The position numbers and the translations under genes are program-made. The notes under the pieces are model-generated. The model did no database searches. It saw nothing but the letters and a program-made list of their open reading frames with translations, and was not told the DNA's origin. Positions 1 through 9,392 of a stretch of 64,000 nucleotides of DNA are shown piece after piece. The DNA comes from Rhodococcus rhodnii (GTDB taxonomy: Bacteria; Actinomycetota; Actinomycetes; Mycobacteriales; Pseudonocardiaceae), in assembly GCA_000720375.1 (NCBI GenBank), contig JOAA01000012.1, positions 186,001 to 250,000 of the forward strand. Direction: 5' to 3'. Every line of letters begins with the position of its first letter. Within the stretch, counting starts at the first letter, position 1.

Positions 1-555
1 GCCCGCGAAGCCACGGTCCAGCCAGAATCGCAGGGTCTGGTCGAAGTCGTCGGCGATGTCCGGGTTCGTCCAGTTCAGATCCGGCTGCTGTGGACTGAAC
101 AAGTGCAGGTACCACTGACCGTCCGGCGCCTGGGTCCACGCCGGGCCACCGAACATCGACTCCCAGCCGTTCGGCTCGGCGCGGAAGTGGTAGCGGGCCC
201 GCTCGGGCCCGCCCCGCAAAGCCGCCTGGAACCAGGGATGTTCGGCCGACGTGTGGTTGGGCACGACATCGGCGATCAGCCGCAGCCCGAGCCGCCGCGC
301 CGCGTCGACCAGCATGTCCACATCGGACAGTGAACCGTACAACGGGTCCACGGCACGGTGATCGGTGATGTCGTATCCGGAATCAGCCTGTGGTGACGGG
401 TAGAACGGCGAGATCCAGACCGCGTCGGCCCCGAGGTCACGAACGTGGTCCAGTTTGGACCGCAGGCCGGGCAGATCGCCGATCCCGTCACCGTCGGAGT
501 CGCGGTAACCACGCAGGTAGACGTGATAGCCCACCGCCTCCCGCCACCAGTTCAC
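1..555 (-). CDS. GH13 alpha-glucosidase-like enzyme, N-terminal part (cut by window edge)
   Basis: The first 185 codons of an alpha-amylase-family (GH13) glycosidase are present. It starts with GTG at 555, in a GTGA overlap with the stop of the GH39 gene, so the two are translationally coupled. The start WWREAVGYHVY, then DSDGDGIGDLPGL and conserved region I ADVVPNH (about residues 92-98), match oligo-1,6-glucosidase and alpha-glucosidase type enzymes. There is no signal peptide, so it probably acts in the cytoplasm on imported oligosaccharides. The window ends at FWLDRGFAG, just before the motif that carries the nucleophile Asp, so catalytic completeness and exact specificity (alpha-glucosidase or trehalose synthase type) cannot be judged. 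It is the last visible gene of the lacI operon. Confidence 0.88.
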   Translation of the reverse strand, partial: MNWWREAVGYHVYLRGYRDSDGDGIGDLPGLRSKLDHVRDLGADAVWISPFYPSPQADSGYDITDHRAVDPLYGSLSDVDMLVDAARRLGLRLIADVVPNHTSAEHPWFQAALRGGPERARYHFRAEPNGWESMFGGPAWTQAPDGQWYLHLFSPQQPDLNWTNPDIADDFDQTLRFWLDRGFAG

Positions 556-2312
556 CGCGGGACCAGCTCGATCAGCGAGATGGACGGCATCGGTAGCGTG
601 AAGGCCATCTCGACATCCGCCTCCACTTCAAGATCCTCACCGAACCGGGCCAGCTTGTCGGTCTCGCGCAACTGGTCCCATTGCTCCTCGGTCGGCCAGG
701 CGGCACCGTCGCTCATCCGCCGCCACACCGCCGCGATGTTGGAATGGTGCTCGTCCACGCGGTGATGACGCAGGGAGTATTGGCCGGAGAGCCCGGTGAA
801 CCGGAGGTTGACGGTTCGGTTCAGCGGTGCATGTCCGTCCATCTTGGATTGATCGAGGGTACCGTTCCAGACCAGGACCGCGACGCTGCCGTCGGGATCA
901 CGCCCGGCCCACGCCTCGACCAACGACCCGGCGCCATCGCCGTGCGCCGAGACGTGGAGTTCTCGATCGCCCAGGCGCTCCAGCATCGCCAGTGCCCAGA
1001 ACCTCGGCTTGGCGAGATCGCCGACGGTGCGCAGGCCGAAACCGCCGTGCAGCAAGGACTCCGGGCGGCCGAGTTCCTCGAAGTGGTCGGACGCGACCCA
1101 GTATGACAGGGCTTCGATCCGGCCGGCCGCCGACCGCATTCCGCGTGCCAGGAACGCCGCGGCGAACACCGAGTCGTTGACCGGATGGAAGTGCCTCGGG
1201 CTGACACCCCATTCGGTCCACCAGATCGGCAGGCCTGGCCGCCCGTGCCGGGCGAGCTGGGGCCGGATGTCCAGCGGCGGGCTGCCGTAAGTATGCGTGG
1301 ACACGAAGTCGACCGGGGTATCCGAGTCTATTGTGGACAGCATCTCGTCGATCTGGCCGGCCGCGGCCGAAGCCGGACCGCCCACTTGCAGCGCGGGGTC
1401 GACATCCTTCACTGCCCGCGCGGTCACCTCGTACAGGCGCCAGAACTGGGCCGGTGTCCCGCTCCAGAACACGTCCAGGTTGGCTTCGTTCCAGACCTCG
1501 AAACTCCACTCGAACACTTCGGCGCGCCCGTAGCGTTCGATCAGGTGCCTGACCAAGGCACGGATCAAGCCCGCCCACCGGTCCCAGTCCTTCGGCGGGG
1601 AGATGATCGCCCGGTAGAAGAACACCGTTTTGGTCGGATCGGACGCCAGGTCCGCCGGCATGAAGGACAGTTCGACCACCGGCCGCAGGCCCAGGGACAG
1701 CAGCCGGTCGTAAATCCGGTCGACGCCGGTGAAGTCGTACACCGGCCGGCCATCGACTTCGCGGTAAACACCCACGTCATCGCACAGAATCCCGTGCGCC
1801 CGGACGGTCTGGACGCCGAAACTGTCCTTCGCCGCGACCAAAGCGGCCGCTAGCTCGGTGCCGATCGGACGGCCGCCGGTGGTCTCAGTGGACAACAGGT
1901 GTGACAGGTGCTCCGAGCCGATCATGGGCCGCCAAGGCCGTTGCAGCACACCGGCATCCGAGTCCGCGGCGACGACGAGGTCCACTTGAGCCGATCCGTT
2001 TGTCCATGGTGTGGCCGCGATCGGCGCGGATGGAGTGCCAGGAGTGTCCACGGAACTGAGCGCCGCCACGGAATACCAGTACTGGCGCCCAGCTTCACCG
2101 GTCGTGTCGCAGTACGGCGAATGCGGAACGGCCAGCACGTCCAACCCGAGGTGGTCGACCGGCTCGAACGGCCCATCCGGGCGATCGGCGCGATAGACCA
2201 GATATCCACAGGCACCTTCGACGGGATCCCAGGACAGGGTCACCTGCGCCCGCCCGCCTGCCGCGACGACGTTCGCGGGCGGGCGCAAAGTTTCCAGGTC
2301 AGTAATGCTCAC
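552..2312 (-). CDS. GH39-family glycoside hydrolase with N-terminal FN3-like region
   Basis: This is a 586-residue protein without a signal peptide. Residues 1-100 look like a fibronectin-III-type beta sandwich (TLSWDPVEGACGYLVYR). Residues about 110-480 form a clan GH-A barrel of GH39 type. The acid/base Glu276 lies in EVWNEAN and the nucleophile Glu367 in WWTEWG. A C-terminal beta domain completes it. GH39 includes beta-xylosidases, alpha-L-iduronidases and related activities, and the substrate here cannot be read from sequence. It lies between the secreted glucoamylase-like gene (gap about 73 bp) and the GH13 gene, with which it overlaps by 4 bp. An intracellular exo-glycosidase acting on imported oligosaccharides fits this position. 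Confidence 0.85.
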   Translation of the reverse strand: MSITDLETLRPPANVVAAGGRAQVTLSWDPVEGACGYLVYRADRPDGPFEPVDHLGLDVLAVPHSPYCDTTGEAGRQYWYSVAALSSVDTPGTPSAPIAATPWTNGSAQVDLVVAADSDAGVLQRPWRPMIGSEHLSHLLSTETTGGRPIGTELAAALVAAKDSFGVQTVRAHGILCDDVGVYREVDGRPVYDFTGVDRIYDRLLSLGLRPVVELSFMPADLASDPTKTVFFYRAIISPPKDWDRWAGLIRALVRHLIERYGRAEVFEWSFEVWNEANLDVFWSGTPAQFWRLYEVTARAVKDVDPALQVGGPASAAAGQIDEMLSTIDSDTPVDFVSTHTYGSPPLDIRPQLARHGRPGLPIWWTEWGVSPRHFHPVNDSVFAAAFLARGMRSAAGRIEALSYWVASDHFEELGRPESLLHGGFGLRTVGDLAKPRFWALAMLERLGDRELHVSAHGDGAGSLVEAWAGRDPDGSVAVLVWNGTLDQSKMDGHAPLNRTVNLRFTGLSGQYSLRHHRVDEHHSNIAAVWRRMSDGAAWPTEEQWDQLRETDKLARFGEDLEVEADVEMAFTLPMPSISLIELVPR

Positions 2313-2385
2313 GCCTTCTCCTCGCTGTGCCCGCCCAAGTGGCGTGAGCGGGGCACTGTGTTGAATGGTTCGCTCGCAGGCTCGC

Positions 2386-3888
2386 TCACGCGCCTACCTT
2401 TCGGATGCTGAACTCCTCGATGGCCAGCAACGGCCGGATGCCGCGCTCGATCTCGCCGCGAGTGAAGGCGTCGCGCACGAGGTCTTGGCGGAGTGAATTG
2501 CCGATCGCGCCGAGGACCATGGCCTGGTCCAGCGACAGGTACCGGTCGGCGACCTTGCCACTGCGCACCGCGATCGAGTCCTTGAACCCACCAGGGCCGT
2601 AGACGTCCTTGAAGTTTCGCTTCAGCTTGGCCAAGTTGGCCACTGCCGCGTCCTTGGCGTACGGCAGAGCCAGGAACACCGCGTGCGGTGTCACGACGCC
2701 GTCGCCCCACTTCTCCGGTGCCGGTCCGGCCGGGCGGCACTCGCCGAAGCCGTAGTCCACTTTGGTGCCTTCAAGGTCCGACGGATACCCGCCCGGATCC
2801 ATCCCGAGCGGCGGCGCGCCGTACGCCGCGTAGCCACCGAGCGGATTGCTGGCGGGGGAGAAGCCCCAATAGCCGTACTTCGCCTCGTCCAGGCCGTGCT
2901 CGATCTGGCCTTGGACGTAGATCGGGTGGTTCAGACCCCAGCTCTTGGGCGCCCACCGCTCCTCGGGCACGAACAGGGCGGGCATCAGGGCCTCGAACAT
3001 GTCCCCGCCCCAGGTCGGCACGAACCGCTTGCCGTTGTAGCCGTAGGTGCCCTCGAAGACCGGAACACCCAGATAGGTCCGTTGCACGCCAACAGGTTTC
3101 TGCTTGAGCCACGACCAGTCACAGGTGTCCGGGAACGTCCGGTACGTGCCGAAGTAGTGCTCGCGCGGGATCTGGCCGAGCGCGATGCCGATGTAGCTGG
3201 CGATCCTCGGCTCGGTGTTCAGGATGTCGTAGTGGTTGCAGGTGTAGTAGACGTCCTTGTCGAACACCGAGCAACCGGGTGGCTTCTCCGGCCAGAACCC
3301 GCCGCGCAGCTGACCAGCTGGGAAGTCCTCACCGCGGGACTTCGGGTTGTAGTAGAAGCCGAAGTTCATACCGTACAGGAGTTTCTCGGCCTTGCGGCGC
3401 GCTGACGGCTCGGCGGTCCGCACGACCATCAACGCGGCCGCCAGCCACCCGTTGTCCACACTGGACAAGAACGGGTAGACCGGATTGCCGTCCTCCGGCC
3501 AGATCCTCAGTACTTCGCCGTTCGCCGGGTCGTACCAGTTGAAGTACATCCCGGTGGGGTCGTGTTTCTTCAGCCGGGCGAGGGTGTCCAAAGTGGCGTC
3601 GATCCGGGTGCTGGCCTCGCGACGGCCGATGATCCCGAGGTCACGGGCGACAACCGTGCTCCACAGGTAGCCGCCGATGTTCGTGGGTGACGTGTATTTG
3701 CTGCGCGTGGCGGGGTTGAGGTCGCCGCCGATGTTGTCGGCGACGAGGTTGGTCCGTGGGTCGAGCATCGCGGTGAACGACCGCCATGTGTCCACGGCGT
3801 ACCCGTACAGGGCGGGTTTCGCTTCCGCGGTGGCCGCCGGAGCGGTGCCGACTAAGAGAGTTGCCGCCAGGATCGATACGAGTTTCAT
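2386..3888 (-). CDS. Secreted glucoamylase-domain protein (GH144-like)
   Basis: This is a 500-residue exported protein. The start at 3888 (MKLVSILAATLLVG) gives a normal signal peptide with likely cleavage after ATA or AEA. Upstream in-frame codons give a Cys-rich, unlikely extension inside the permease gene. The mature part matches the glycoamylase-like (PF10091) alpha/alpha toroid, seen in WSTVVARDLGIIGRREA, FNWYDPANGEVLRIWPEDG and the DMFEALMPALF segment. Characterised members of this fold are GH144 endo-beta-1,2-glucanases, but many relatives are untested. It starts 4 bp after the MalG-type permease stop, so it is part of the transport operon and may release the oligosaccharide that the transporter imports. 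Confidence 0.8.
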   Translation of the reverse strand: MKLVSILAATLLVGTAPAATAEAKPALYGYAVDTWRSFTAMLDPRTNLVADNIGGDLNPATRSKYTSPTNIGGYLWSTVVARDLGIIGRREASTRIDATLDTLARLKKHDPTGMYFNWYDPANGEVLRIWPEDGNPVYPFLSSVDNGWLAAALMVVRTAEPSARRKAEKLLYGMNFGFYYNPKSRGEDFPAGQLRGGFWPEKPPGCSVFDKDVYYTCNHYDILNTEPRIASYIGIALGQIPREHYFGTYRTFPDTCDWSWLKQKPVGVQRTYLGVPVFEGTYGYNGKRFVPTWGGDMFEALMPALFVPEERWAPKSWGLNHPIYVQGQIEHGLDEAKYGYWGFSPASNPLGGYAAYGAPPLGMDPGGYPSDLEGTKVDYGFGECRPAGPAPEKWGDGVVTPHAVFLALPYAKDAAVANLAKLKRNFKDVYGPGGFKDSIAVRSGKVADRYLSLDQAMVLGAIGNSLRQDLVRDAFTRGEIERGIRPLLAIEEFSIRKVGA

Positions 3889-3892
3889 TGCC

Positions 3893-4774
3893 TCACCTGA
3901 ATCCCGTTGTGGCGATGCCTTGAGTGAAATGCCTTTGCAGGAACGTGAAGAGCAGCAGCACCGGCACGACGACAACGACCGCGCCGGCCAGCAGCAGGCC
4001 GTAGTCGATGCTGTTCTGACCCACCGAATACAGCGCCAGCGCGACGGGCATGGTGTACATGTCCTCGGTCTGCGCCACGACCAGAGGCCACAGGAAGTTG
4101 TTCCACGAGCCCAAGAACGTGATGATGCCCAACGTCGCCAGCGCGGGACCGCAGAGCGGCATGACGATCCGGGCGAAGATCCGGAACTCGCCCGCGCCGT
4201 CCACCCGTGCCGCGTCGATCAGCTCGTCCGGCAGTTCGGAGATGAACTGCCGCATCAGGAACACGCCGACCGGCTGCACCAGGTACGGCAGGATCAGCCC
4301 GGAGTACGTGTTCGCCAGGCCGACGTTGCTGACCAGGATGAACAGCGGGACGAACGTGACCATGCCCGGCACCATCAGCATGCCCATGACCAGCCCGAAC
4401 AGCAGCCTCCGGCCGCGGAACGACAGCTTCGCGAGCACATAGCCGAGCATCGCGCAGAACACCATGTTGCCCACGGTCACCGCGACCGCGACGAACACCG
4501 AGTTCGTCAGGTACGTGCCCAGGTCGAGCCGCTCGAACAACGACCGGAAATGTTCGCCGGTGAACTGTTCCGGCCACCACGTCGGCGGTGAACGCAGGAC
4601 TTCCCGCGCCGGTTTGACCGCGCTGAGCAGCATCCACACGAACGGCGAGATCACCGCGACCAGGCCGATCGTGAGGATCAGATACACCCACCAGTGACCT
4701 GACCTGGCAGGCGGCCTGGCCGGTGGCTCCACTGTGGACACGGTGGGCGGTGCGGGAAGCTGCGTGGTCGTCAT
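3893..4774 (-). CDS. Carbohydrate ABC transporter permease, MalG type
   Basis: This 293-residue inner-membrane protein has about six transmembrane segments. The EAA-type coupling motif for the ATPase is visible as DAARVDGAGEFRIFARIV near residue 195. The Pro-rich N-terminus and the fold match CUT1-family MalG/UgpE permeases. It follows the MalF-type gene by 4 bp. No ATPase gene is present in the operon; actinobacterial CUT1 systems often share an MsiK-type ATPase encoded elsewhere, which is the likely situation here. Confidence 0.93.
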   Translation of the reverse strand: MTTTQLPAPPTVSTVEPPARPPARSGHWWVYLILTIGLVAVISPFVWMLLSAVKPAREVLRSPPTWWPEQFTGEHFRSLFERLDLGTYLTNSVFVAVAVTVGNMVFCAMLGYVLAKLSFRGRRLLFGLVMGMLMVPGMVTFVPLFILVSNVGLANTYSGLILPYLVQPVGVFLMRQFISELPDELIDAARVDGAGEFRIFARIVMPLCGPALATLGIITFLGSWNNFLWPLVVAQTEDMYTMPVALALYSVGQNSIDYGLLLAGAVVVVVPVLLLFTFLQRHFTQGIATTGFR

Positions 4775-4778
4775 GGCA

Positions 4779-5666
4779 TCACGTCTTCGGCCGCAGCAGC
4801 CGGAACTGCAACACGGTCAACCCGACGATCACGGTGAACAGCACGTAGCTCATCGCGGCGGCGTAACCGTAGTTGCCGAAGCCGAACTGGTTGTAGATGT
4901 AGTACGACACCGTCAGCGTGCGGTCCAGGGGAGTGCCCTGGGTCATCACGAACGGCTCCTCGAACACCTGCAGATACCCGATTCCGGTGATCACGGCGGC
5001 GAACAGCAGTGCTGGCCGGAGCATCGGCAGCGTGATGCCGCGCAACCGTTGCCACGGGCCTGCTCCGTCGATCTCCGCGGCCTCGTACAGCGTCCGCGGG
5101 ATGCTCTGCAAACCGGCGAGGAAGATCACCATCAGCGTGCCCATCCCGCGCCACGCCGCCATCACGATCAAACTCGGCAACGCCAGATCCTGGTCGGCCA
5201 GCCAGCTCGGCCCGTCGATGCCGACCAGCCCGAGCAGCCCGTTCACCAGCCCGCTTTCCGGGTGCAGCAGGAACCGCCACACCACTGCGACCGCGACGAT
5301 GCTCGTCACGACCGGCAGGTAGTAGCCGACCCGGAACACCGTACGGAACTTGGTGATCCCGTGGTCGATTCCGATGGCGACGGCCAACGCCAGCACCATC
5401 GTCAACGGCACGCCGATCACCACGAACTGCACGGTGTTCCACGCGGCCTGGATGAACCGCGTGTCGCTGAACAGCTCGATGTAGTTGTTCAGCCCGACGA
5501 AGCCGACGTTGAGCGGCGTCCGCAGGTCCGTGCCACGGATGTCGCTGACGCTCATGCCCAGTGAGGCGATCACCGGCCCGGCCATGAACACCAGGAACAA
5601 CACCGCGAACGGCAGTGCGAACGTCCAGCCGACGATCGTGCGATGGGTGGCGCGGGACAGCGCCAC
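4779..5666 (-). CDS. Carbohydrate ABC transporter permease, MalF type
   Basis: This 295-residue permease has about six transmembrane helices, beginning with [19 protein letters not shown]. The EAA loop is [20 protein letters not shown], near residue 195. Its length and motif match CUT1-family MalF/UgpA proteins that lack the large periplasmic loop. The GTG start at 5666 lies 1 bp after the stop of the binding-protein gene. With its MalG-type neighbour it forms the membrane channel for an oligosaccharide. Confidence 0.93.
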   Translation of the reverse strand: MALSRATHRTIVGWTFALPFAVLFLVFMAGPVIASLGMSVSDIRGTDLRTPLNVGFVGLNNYIELFSDTRFIQAAWNTVQFVVIGVPLTMVLALAVAIGIDHGITKFRTVFRVGYYLPVVTSIVAVAVVWRFLLHPESGLVNGLLGLVGIDGPSWLADQDLALPSLIVMAAWRGMGTLMVIFLAGLQSIPRTLYEAAEIDGAGPWQRLRGITLPMLRPALLFAAVITGIGYLQVFEEPFVMTQGTPLDRTLTVSYYIYNQFGFGNYGYAAAMSYVLFTVIVGLTVLQFRLLRPKT

Positions 5667-5667
5667 G

Positions 5668-6921
5668 TCAGTTCCCCGTGCCGATCGAGTTCGCCGAGGC
5701 CTGCATGGTCTTCAGCACGTCCGCGACGGGTGCGCCGTGGGCGGCCTGTTCGATTCCGCTGTCGATGGTCGCGGCGACCTGCTCCCAGGTCGGGATGGAC
5801 GGCGGGGCCTTGGCGACTTTCAGCTGCCGGGAGAACACCTGCAGGAACTCGTCCTTGGCCAGCACGGGGTCCTGCCAGGCGGCCTGGACCGCGGGCGGGT
5901 CGGCCTGGATGGTGAACCACTCGGCCTGGACTTCCGGCTTGCTCAGGTACTGGATGAACTTCCACGCACCGTCGCTGTTCTTGGCCGACTTGAACACCAC
6001 GAGGTCACCGCCGCCGGCGAAACTCGCCGCCCGGTCGCCCTTGGGCAGTTCCACCACGCCGTACTTCGACTCGAACTCCGGTCCACCCTGCTTGAGGATC
6101 ACTGACCGGTCGTACGCGCCGGAGATGAACGCGCCGATCTTGCCGCTGACGAAGTCCGCCACCTGGGCGCCGGGAACCAGTCGCTCCGATGAGGACAGCC
6201 CGGACTTGTGGAAGGAGGTGTAGTACTCCAGCGCGGTCCGCATCTGCGGTGTGTCCATTGTGAACTTGCCGTCCGCGCCGACGAGCTCGGCGCCTGCCTG
6301 CCAGCCGAACGGCATGAACGTCTGCCACGCGCCGGATCCGGCTGCCTGCAGGTTGATTCCCTGTGCCGCGCCGCCCTTGTCCTTCAAAGCCTGGGCGAAG
6401 GACTTCAGCTCGTCCCATGTGGCCGGTGGTTTGACGCCTGCCTTCTCGGCCAGGTCTTTGCGGTAGTAGAGCGACCGTGTGTCGGCGTACCACGGAACTC
6501 CGTACGACGTGCCGCCGACTTCGGTCGTGGCCCACAGGCCGGGGAAGAAAGTGTCGCGGTCGAAGGAGGACGGCGTCGGCTGCAGTGCGCCGGTCTTGGC
6601 GAACTCACCCATCCACGTGGTGCCCACCAGGCTGACGTCCGGTGTCTGGCCCGCGGCGATCGAGTTCGCGATCTTGTTGTGCGCGCCGTCCCACGGCACA
6701 GGCGTGACCTTGACCTTGGCCTCGGGGTTCGCCCGTTCGAATCCGGCGGCCAGCTTGCCCAGGTTCTCACCCTCGCCGCCCATCGCCCACACCGTGATCT
6801 CACCGGTGGCTTTGCCTTCGCTGACGGCGCTTGCTTGTGTCGGTGCCGCGCCGGTCTGCGTCTCGCGACCGCACGCGGCGATGGTTAACAGGCTTGCTAT
6901 AAGGACTACGAGACACCTCAC
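5668..6921 (-). CDS. Extracellular sugar-binding lipoprotein of the ABC transporter
   Basis: This is a 417-residue family-1 solute-binding protein. I chose GTG at 6921 because AAGGAGGAG lies 5 bp upstream and the start gives a lipoprotein signal peptide ([15 protein letters not shown], lipidation Cys after IAA). In-frame codons further upstream only read through lacI. The mature sequence begins [21 protein letters not shown], typical of maltose/multiple-sugar binding proteins, and ends with a normal helix. It would deliver an oligosaccharide to the two permeases. It starts 11 bp after the lacI stop, so regulator and transporter are probably one transcript. Confidence 0.93.
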   Translation of the reverse strand: MRCLVVLIASLLTIAACGRETQTGAAPTQASAVSEGKATGEITVWAMGGEGENLGKLAAGFERANPEAKVKVTPVPWDGAHNKIANSIAAGQTPDVSLVGTTWMGEFAKTGALQPTPSSFDRDTFFPGLWATTEVGGTSYGVPWYADTRSLYYRKDLAEKAGVKPPATWDELKSFAQALKDKGGAAQGINLQAAGSGAWQTFMPFGWQAGAELVGADGKFTMDTPQMRTALEYYTSFHKSGLSSSERLVPGAQVADFVSGKIGAFISGAYDRSVILKQGGPEFESKYGVVELPKGDRAASFAGGGDLVVFKSAKNSDGAWKFIQYLSKPEVQAEWFTIQADPPAVQAAWQDPVLAKDEFLQVFSRQLKVAKAPPSIPTWEQVAATIDSGIEQAAHGAPVADVLKTMQASANSIGTGN

Positions 6922-6932
6922 TGTGCTCCTCC

Positions 6933-7940
6933 TTACGCGCTGTGTCCCCCGCAGCTGTTCCTGATCATCAGTTCGGTCGGCAGCACCCGGTGGATCAGCT
7001 CGGTGCGTGCACCGGCGATCCGTTCGTCCAGCGCCGCCGCTGCCAGTGCGCCCAGCTCCCGCATCGGCTGGCGGACCGTGGTCAACGCCGGTCTGGCGAA
7101 CCGCGCCGCCATCACGTCGTCCCAGCCGGTGATCGCCACGCCGACGCCCAGTTCCTCGGCGGCGAGCATCGCTCCCAATGCCACCTCGTCGTTGAAACAC
7201 ACCAGCGCGTCCGGTCTGTTGGCGGACTGCAACAGCGTGGTCGCGGTCGTGTACCCGGCGTTCTCGTCCGCGCCGCACGGTGCGATCAAGCGGCGCCTTT
7301 TGGCTTGTTTCAACGCTTTTGACACGCCCGACCACCGGCCTGCCGCGTCGGCGGACGCGTTCGGGTCGCCGAGGTAGACCACCCGGCGGTGACCATGACT
7401 GAGCAAATGCTCGGTCAGCTCGTACGCGCTCCGCTCGTTCTCGGTCGTGATCACGTCCGCGCCCGGCACCGCCGGTCTGCTCAGCAGCACCACCGGAATG
7501 CCGGTGGCCACGACCTCGCGGACCACCTCGTCGCTCACTGTCCGGCCGAACAGCACCATTCCGTCGACGCGGTCTGCCAACGACAGCACCGCCTGCGCGG
7601 CGTCTTCTCTGTCTCTTGTGGACAGAATCAGTACGGACCTGCCCCGCTCGGCCGCCATCTCCTCGTAGCCGAGCACGACCTCGGTGTAGAAGGGGCCGGA
7701 CAGGTCGGGGAACACGATCCCGTTCGCCGCGTGCTTGCGCTCGGCGAGCGCCACACCCAGCCTGCTCGGCCGGAATCTGAGCTCTGCCACCGCCTTTCGG
7801 ACTCGCTGCTCGGTCGCGGGTGCCACCGGCTGCGTACCGTTCAGCACCCTGGACACCGTCGCGGGGGAGACGTCAGCGCGTTCCGCGACGTCGTAGATAG
7901 TGGCCGGCACGTCGGAAACCGGTTTCACAACCGCTTTCAT
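6933..7940 (-). CDS. LacI-family transcriptional regulator
   Basis: This is a 335-residue regulator. The helix-turn-helix (TIYDVAERADVSPATVSRVL, residues 14-33) and hinge are followed by a periplasmic-binding-protein-like sensor domain with the usual ITGWDD signature. The ATG at 7940 places the HTH at the normal distance from the N-terminus. It is the first gene of the sugar operon and very likely its local repressor, responding to the imported sugar. A perfect 12-bp palindrome overlaps codons 5-9, and an identical copy precedes the divergent lectin gene, suggesting autoregulation and control of both directions. Confidence 0.94.
   Translation of the reverse strand: MKAVVKPVSDVPATIYDVAERADVSPATVSRVLNGTQPVAPATEQRVRKAVAELRFRPSRLGVALAERKHAANGIVFPDLSGPFYTEVVLGYEEMAAERGRSVLILSTRDREDAAQAVLSLADRVDGMVLFGRTVSDEVVREVVATGIPVVLLSRPAVPGADVITTENERSAYELTEHLLSHGHRRVVYLGDPNASADAAGRWSGVSKALKQAKRRRLIAPCGADENAGYTTATTLLQSANRPDALVCFNDEVALGAMLAAEELGVGVAITGWDDVMAARFARPALTTVRQPMRELGALAAAALDERIAGARTELIHRVLPTELMIRNSCGGHSA
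7915..7926. promoter_or_regulatory. Candidate LacI operator, copy 1
   Basis: GAAACCGGTTTC is a perfect 12-bp palindrome with a central CG, the shape bound by LacI-family repressors. It overlaps codons 5-9 of lacI. An identical copy lies 155 bp away. Confidence 0.6.
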
Positions 7941-8069
7941 GGCTCGGAGCGTGCCACAAAGTGCAGGTGACGTAAAGACTTCTACCCACATTCGGCGCGT
8001 TCAGCTGTACTCAGGTGCGGCTTTCAAGCGGTTCACCAAGCGTGGCAGCGCTACTACGGTCCGGGGTTG

Positions 8070-8081
8070 GAAACCGGTTTC
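8070..8081. promoter_or_regulatory. Candidate LacI operator, copy 2
   Basis: This is the second identical copy of GAAACCGGTTTC, extended to TTGGAAACCGGTTTCAA with one extra G. It lies 31 bp upstream of the lectin gene start, where a repressor would block that promoter. The 155-bp centre spacing with copy 1 would allow looping. Confidence 0.6.
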
Positions 8082-8112
8082 AAGGCCGGTTCCCGGCATA
8101 CGAGGAGGGGAA

Positions 8113-9267
8113 ATGCGTAAACTGTTGACCGCGACGATCGCGGTCATGCTGTTCTCGAGTGGTGCGATAGCGGCATCAGCCGAGGTACAGGCCGCGCCCG
8201 CGCCGGGCGACGCGTGCTCGGCGGCGGATCTCGGCAAGAGATACCACTGGATCGAAACGGCCGAGATCACGCCAACGATCACGCACTACACGGCAGTCAA
8301 CGTGACCGAAGGAACCACCGGCTTACGCGAGTACGAGCTGACCCAGCAGACGGTGGTCACCACCGAGGTCAACAAGAGCACGGAAATCGGCACTGGTGCC
8401 GAGGCGCTGCTCAAACTGGTCTCGATCAAGGTCGGGTTCAGCACCAAGACCACGAAGGCGACCACGTCGATCGAGCGGCTGAAGATCGTCTGGAACTTCA
8501 ACCAGCCGGGGTACTACGGCCTGTACAAGGGAACCCGCGTGATCCAGGGCACCCACGTGTCGCTGAACTGCTCGGCGGTGTCCCGTGCGGGTCAACCCGC
8601 GCGCACCGAGTGGGTTCGCAGGCCAGGTGGTACGTACACGACCTTCTCGTTCATCGAGGAGGGATCCATCAGCTGTGATGACGCTGTTCCGCCTGGCACT
8701 CTCCGCGCCCTGGCCAGGGCTCAACTGGGCTGCGAAGGCGCGAAGCCGAAGCCTCAGCCTGCCCAGATCGGCGGCGGTACGGACGACTCCGATGCCGGTG
8801 TGCAAGCTCTGCCACCGGGTTTCGTGTGCGAACCGGGTTACTACCGCATCTCCACCGGCAACCAGGACGCGCTCAGTGGTTCGGAACGGGATGTCATGCT
8901 GCTGCCATGGACCAATGGCACGCACCAGCATTGGCGGGTGTGCCACAGCCCTTTGACAGCCGAGTTCCCGGAATACGCCTTCCTGGCGAGGAAGTCGAAC
9001 CGATGCCTCGAGGTGCCGAGCAGGAACCTGGCTGACGGTGCGGCGTTGAAGGTGCACAAGTGCGCTGGCGGAGCCAACGACAAGCACCACCGGTTCTACG
9101 TCTACAAGGACGTGGCGCCGTCCAACGCGGTCGGCATCCAGAACATGCACTCGATGTCGATGATCGCGCCGCTCAACGGCCAACCCGGGTCCGAAGTTCC
9201 GCTGGCCCAGTATGCCTCCGGCCAAGAGAACGGCTCCGGCACGTTCCAGCTGGAGAAACTGCCGTAG
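8113..9267 (+). CDS. Secreted protein with C-terminal ricin-type lectin-like domain
   Basis: This is a 384-residue exported protein. ATG at 8113 is preceded by AGGAGGGG and gives a clear signal peptide (LLTATIAVMLFSSGAIAASAEV). Residues about 35-200 form a Thr/Val-rich, probably beta-structured domain of unknown function (ELTQQTVVTTEV, then repeated TKTTKATTS stretches). Residues about 240-384 resemble a degenerate ricin B trefoil (HQHWRV, SNRCLEVPSRNLADGAALKVHKC). It is divergent from the lacI sugar operon and carries a lacI-operator-like palindrome upstream, so it may be a sugar-binding accessory protein of that system. No catalytic motif was recognised. Confidence 0.75.
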   Translation: MRKLLTATIAVMLFSSGAIAASAEVQAAPAPGDACSAADLGKRYHWIETAEITPTITHYTAVNVTEGTTGLREYELTQQTVVTTEVNKSTEIGTGAEALLKLVSIKVGFSTKTTKATTSIERLKIVWNFNQPGYYGLYKGTRVIQGTHVSLNCSAVSRAGQPARTEWVRRPGGTYTTFSFIEEGSISCDDAVPPGTLRALARAQLGCEGAKPKPQPAQIGGGTDDSDAGVQALPPGFVCEPGYYRISTGNQDALSGSERDVMLLPWTNGTHQHWRVCHSPLTAEFPEYAFLARKSNRCLEVPSRNLADGAALKVHKCAGGANDKHHRFYVYKDVAPSNAVGIQNMHSMSMIAPLNGQPGSEVPLAQYASGQENGSGTFQLEKLP

Positions 9268-9274
9268 CACCAAG

Positions 9275-9313
9275 CGTTCCCTCGCGGGCGGTGCTTCCGC
9301 TCGCGAGGGAACG
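9275..9313 (+). terminator. Hairpin terminator after the lectin gene
   Basis: A 12-bp perfect stem (CGTTCCCTCGCG at 9275-9286 with CGCGAGGGAACG at 9302-9313) and a 15-nt loop begin 8 bp after the lectin stop codon. There is no long T-run, as is common in actinobacteria. Confidence 0.7.
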
Positions 9314-9392
9314 GCGAGTTCTCGACACCCTGCGGCCCGTTTTGTGCGATTGAATAAAGTTCAACGTTCAACGAGTTTCAGGGGCAGGGGCA

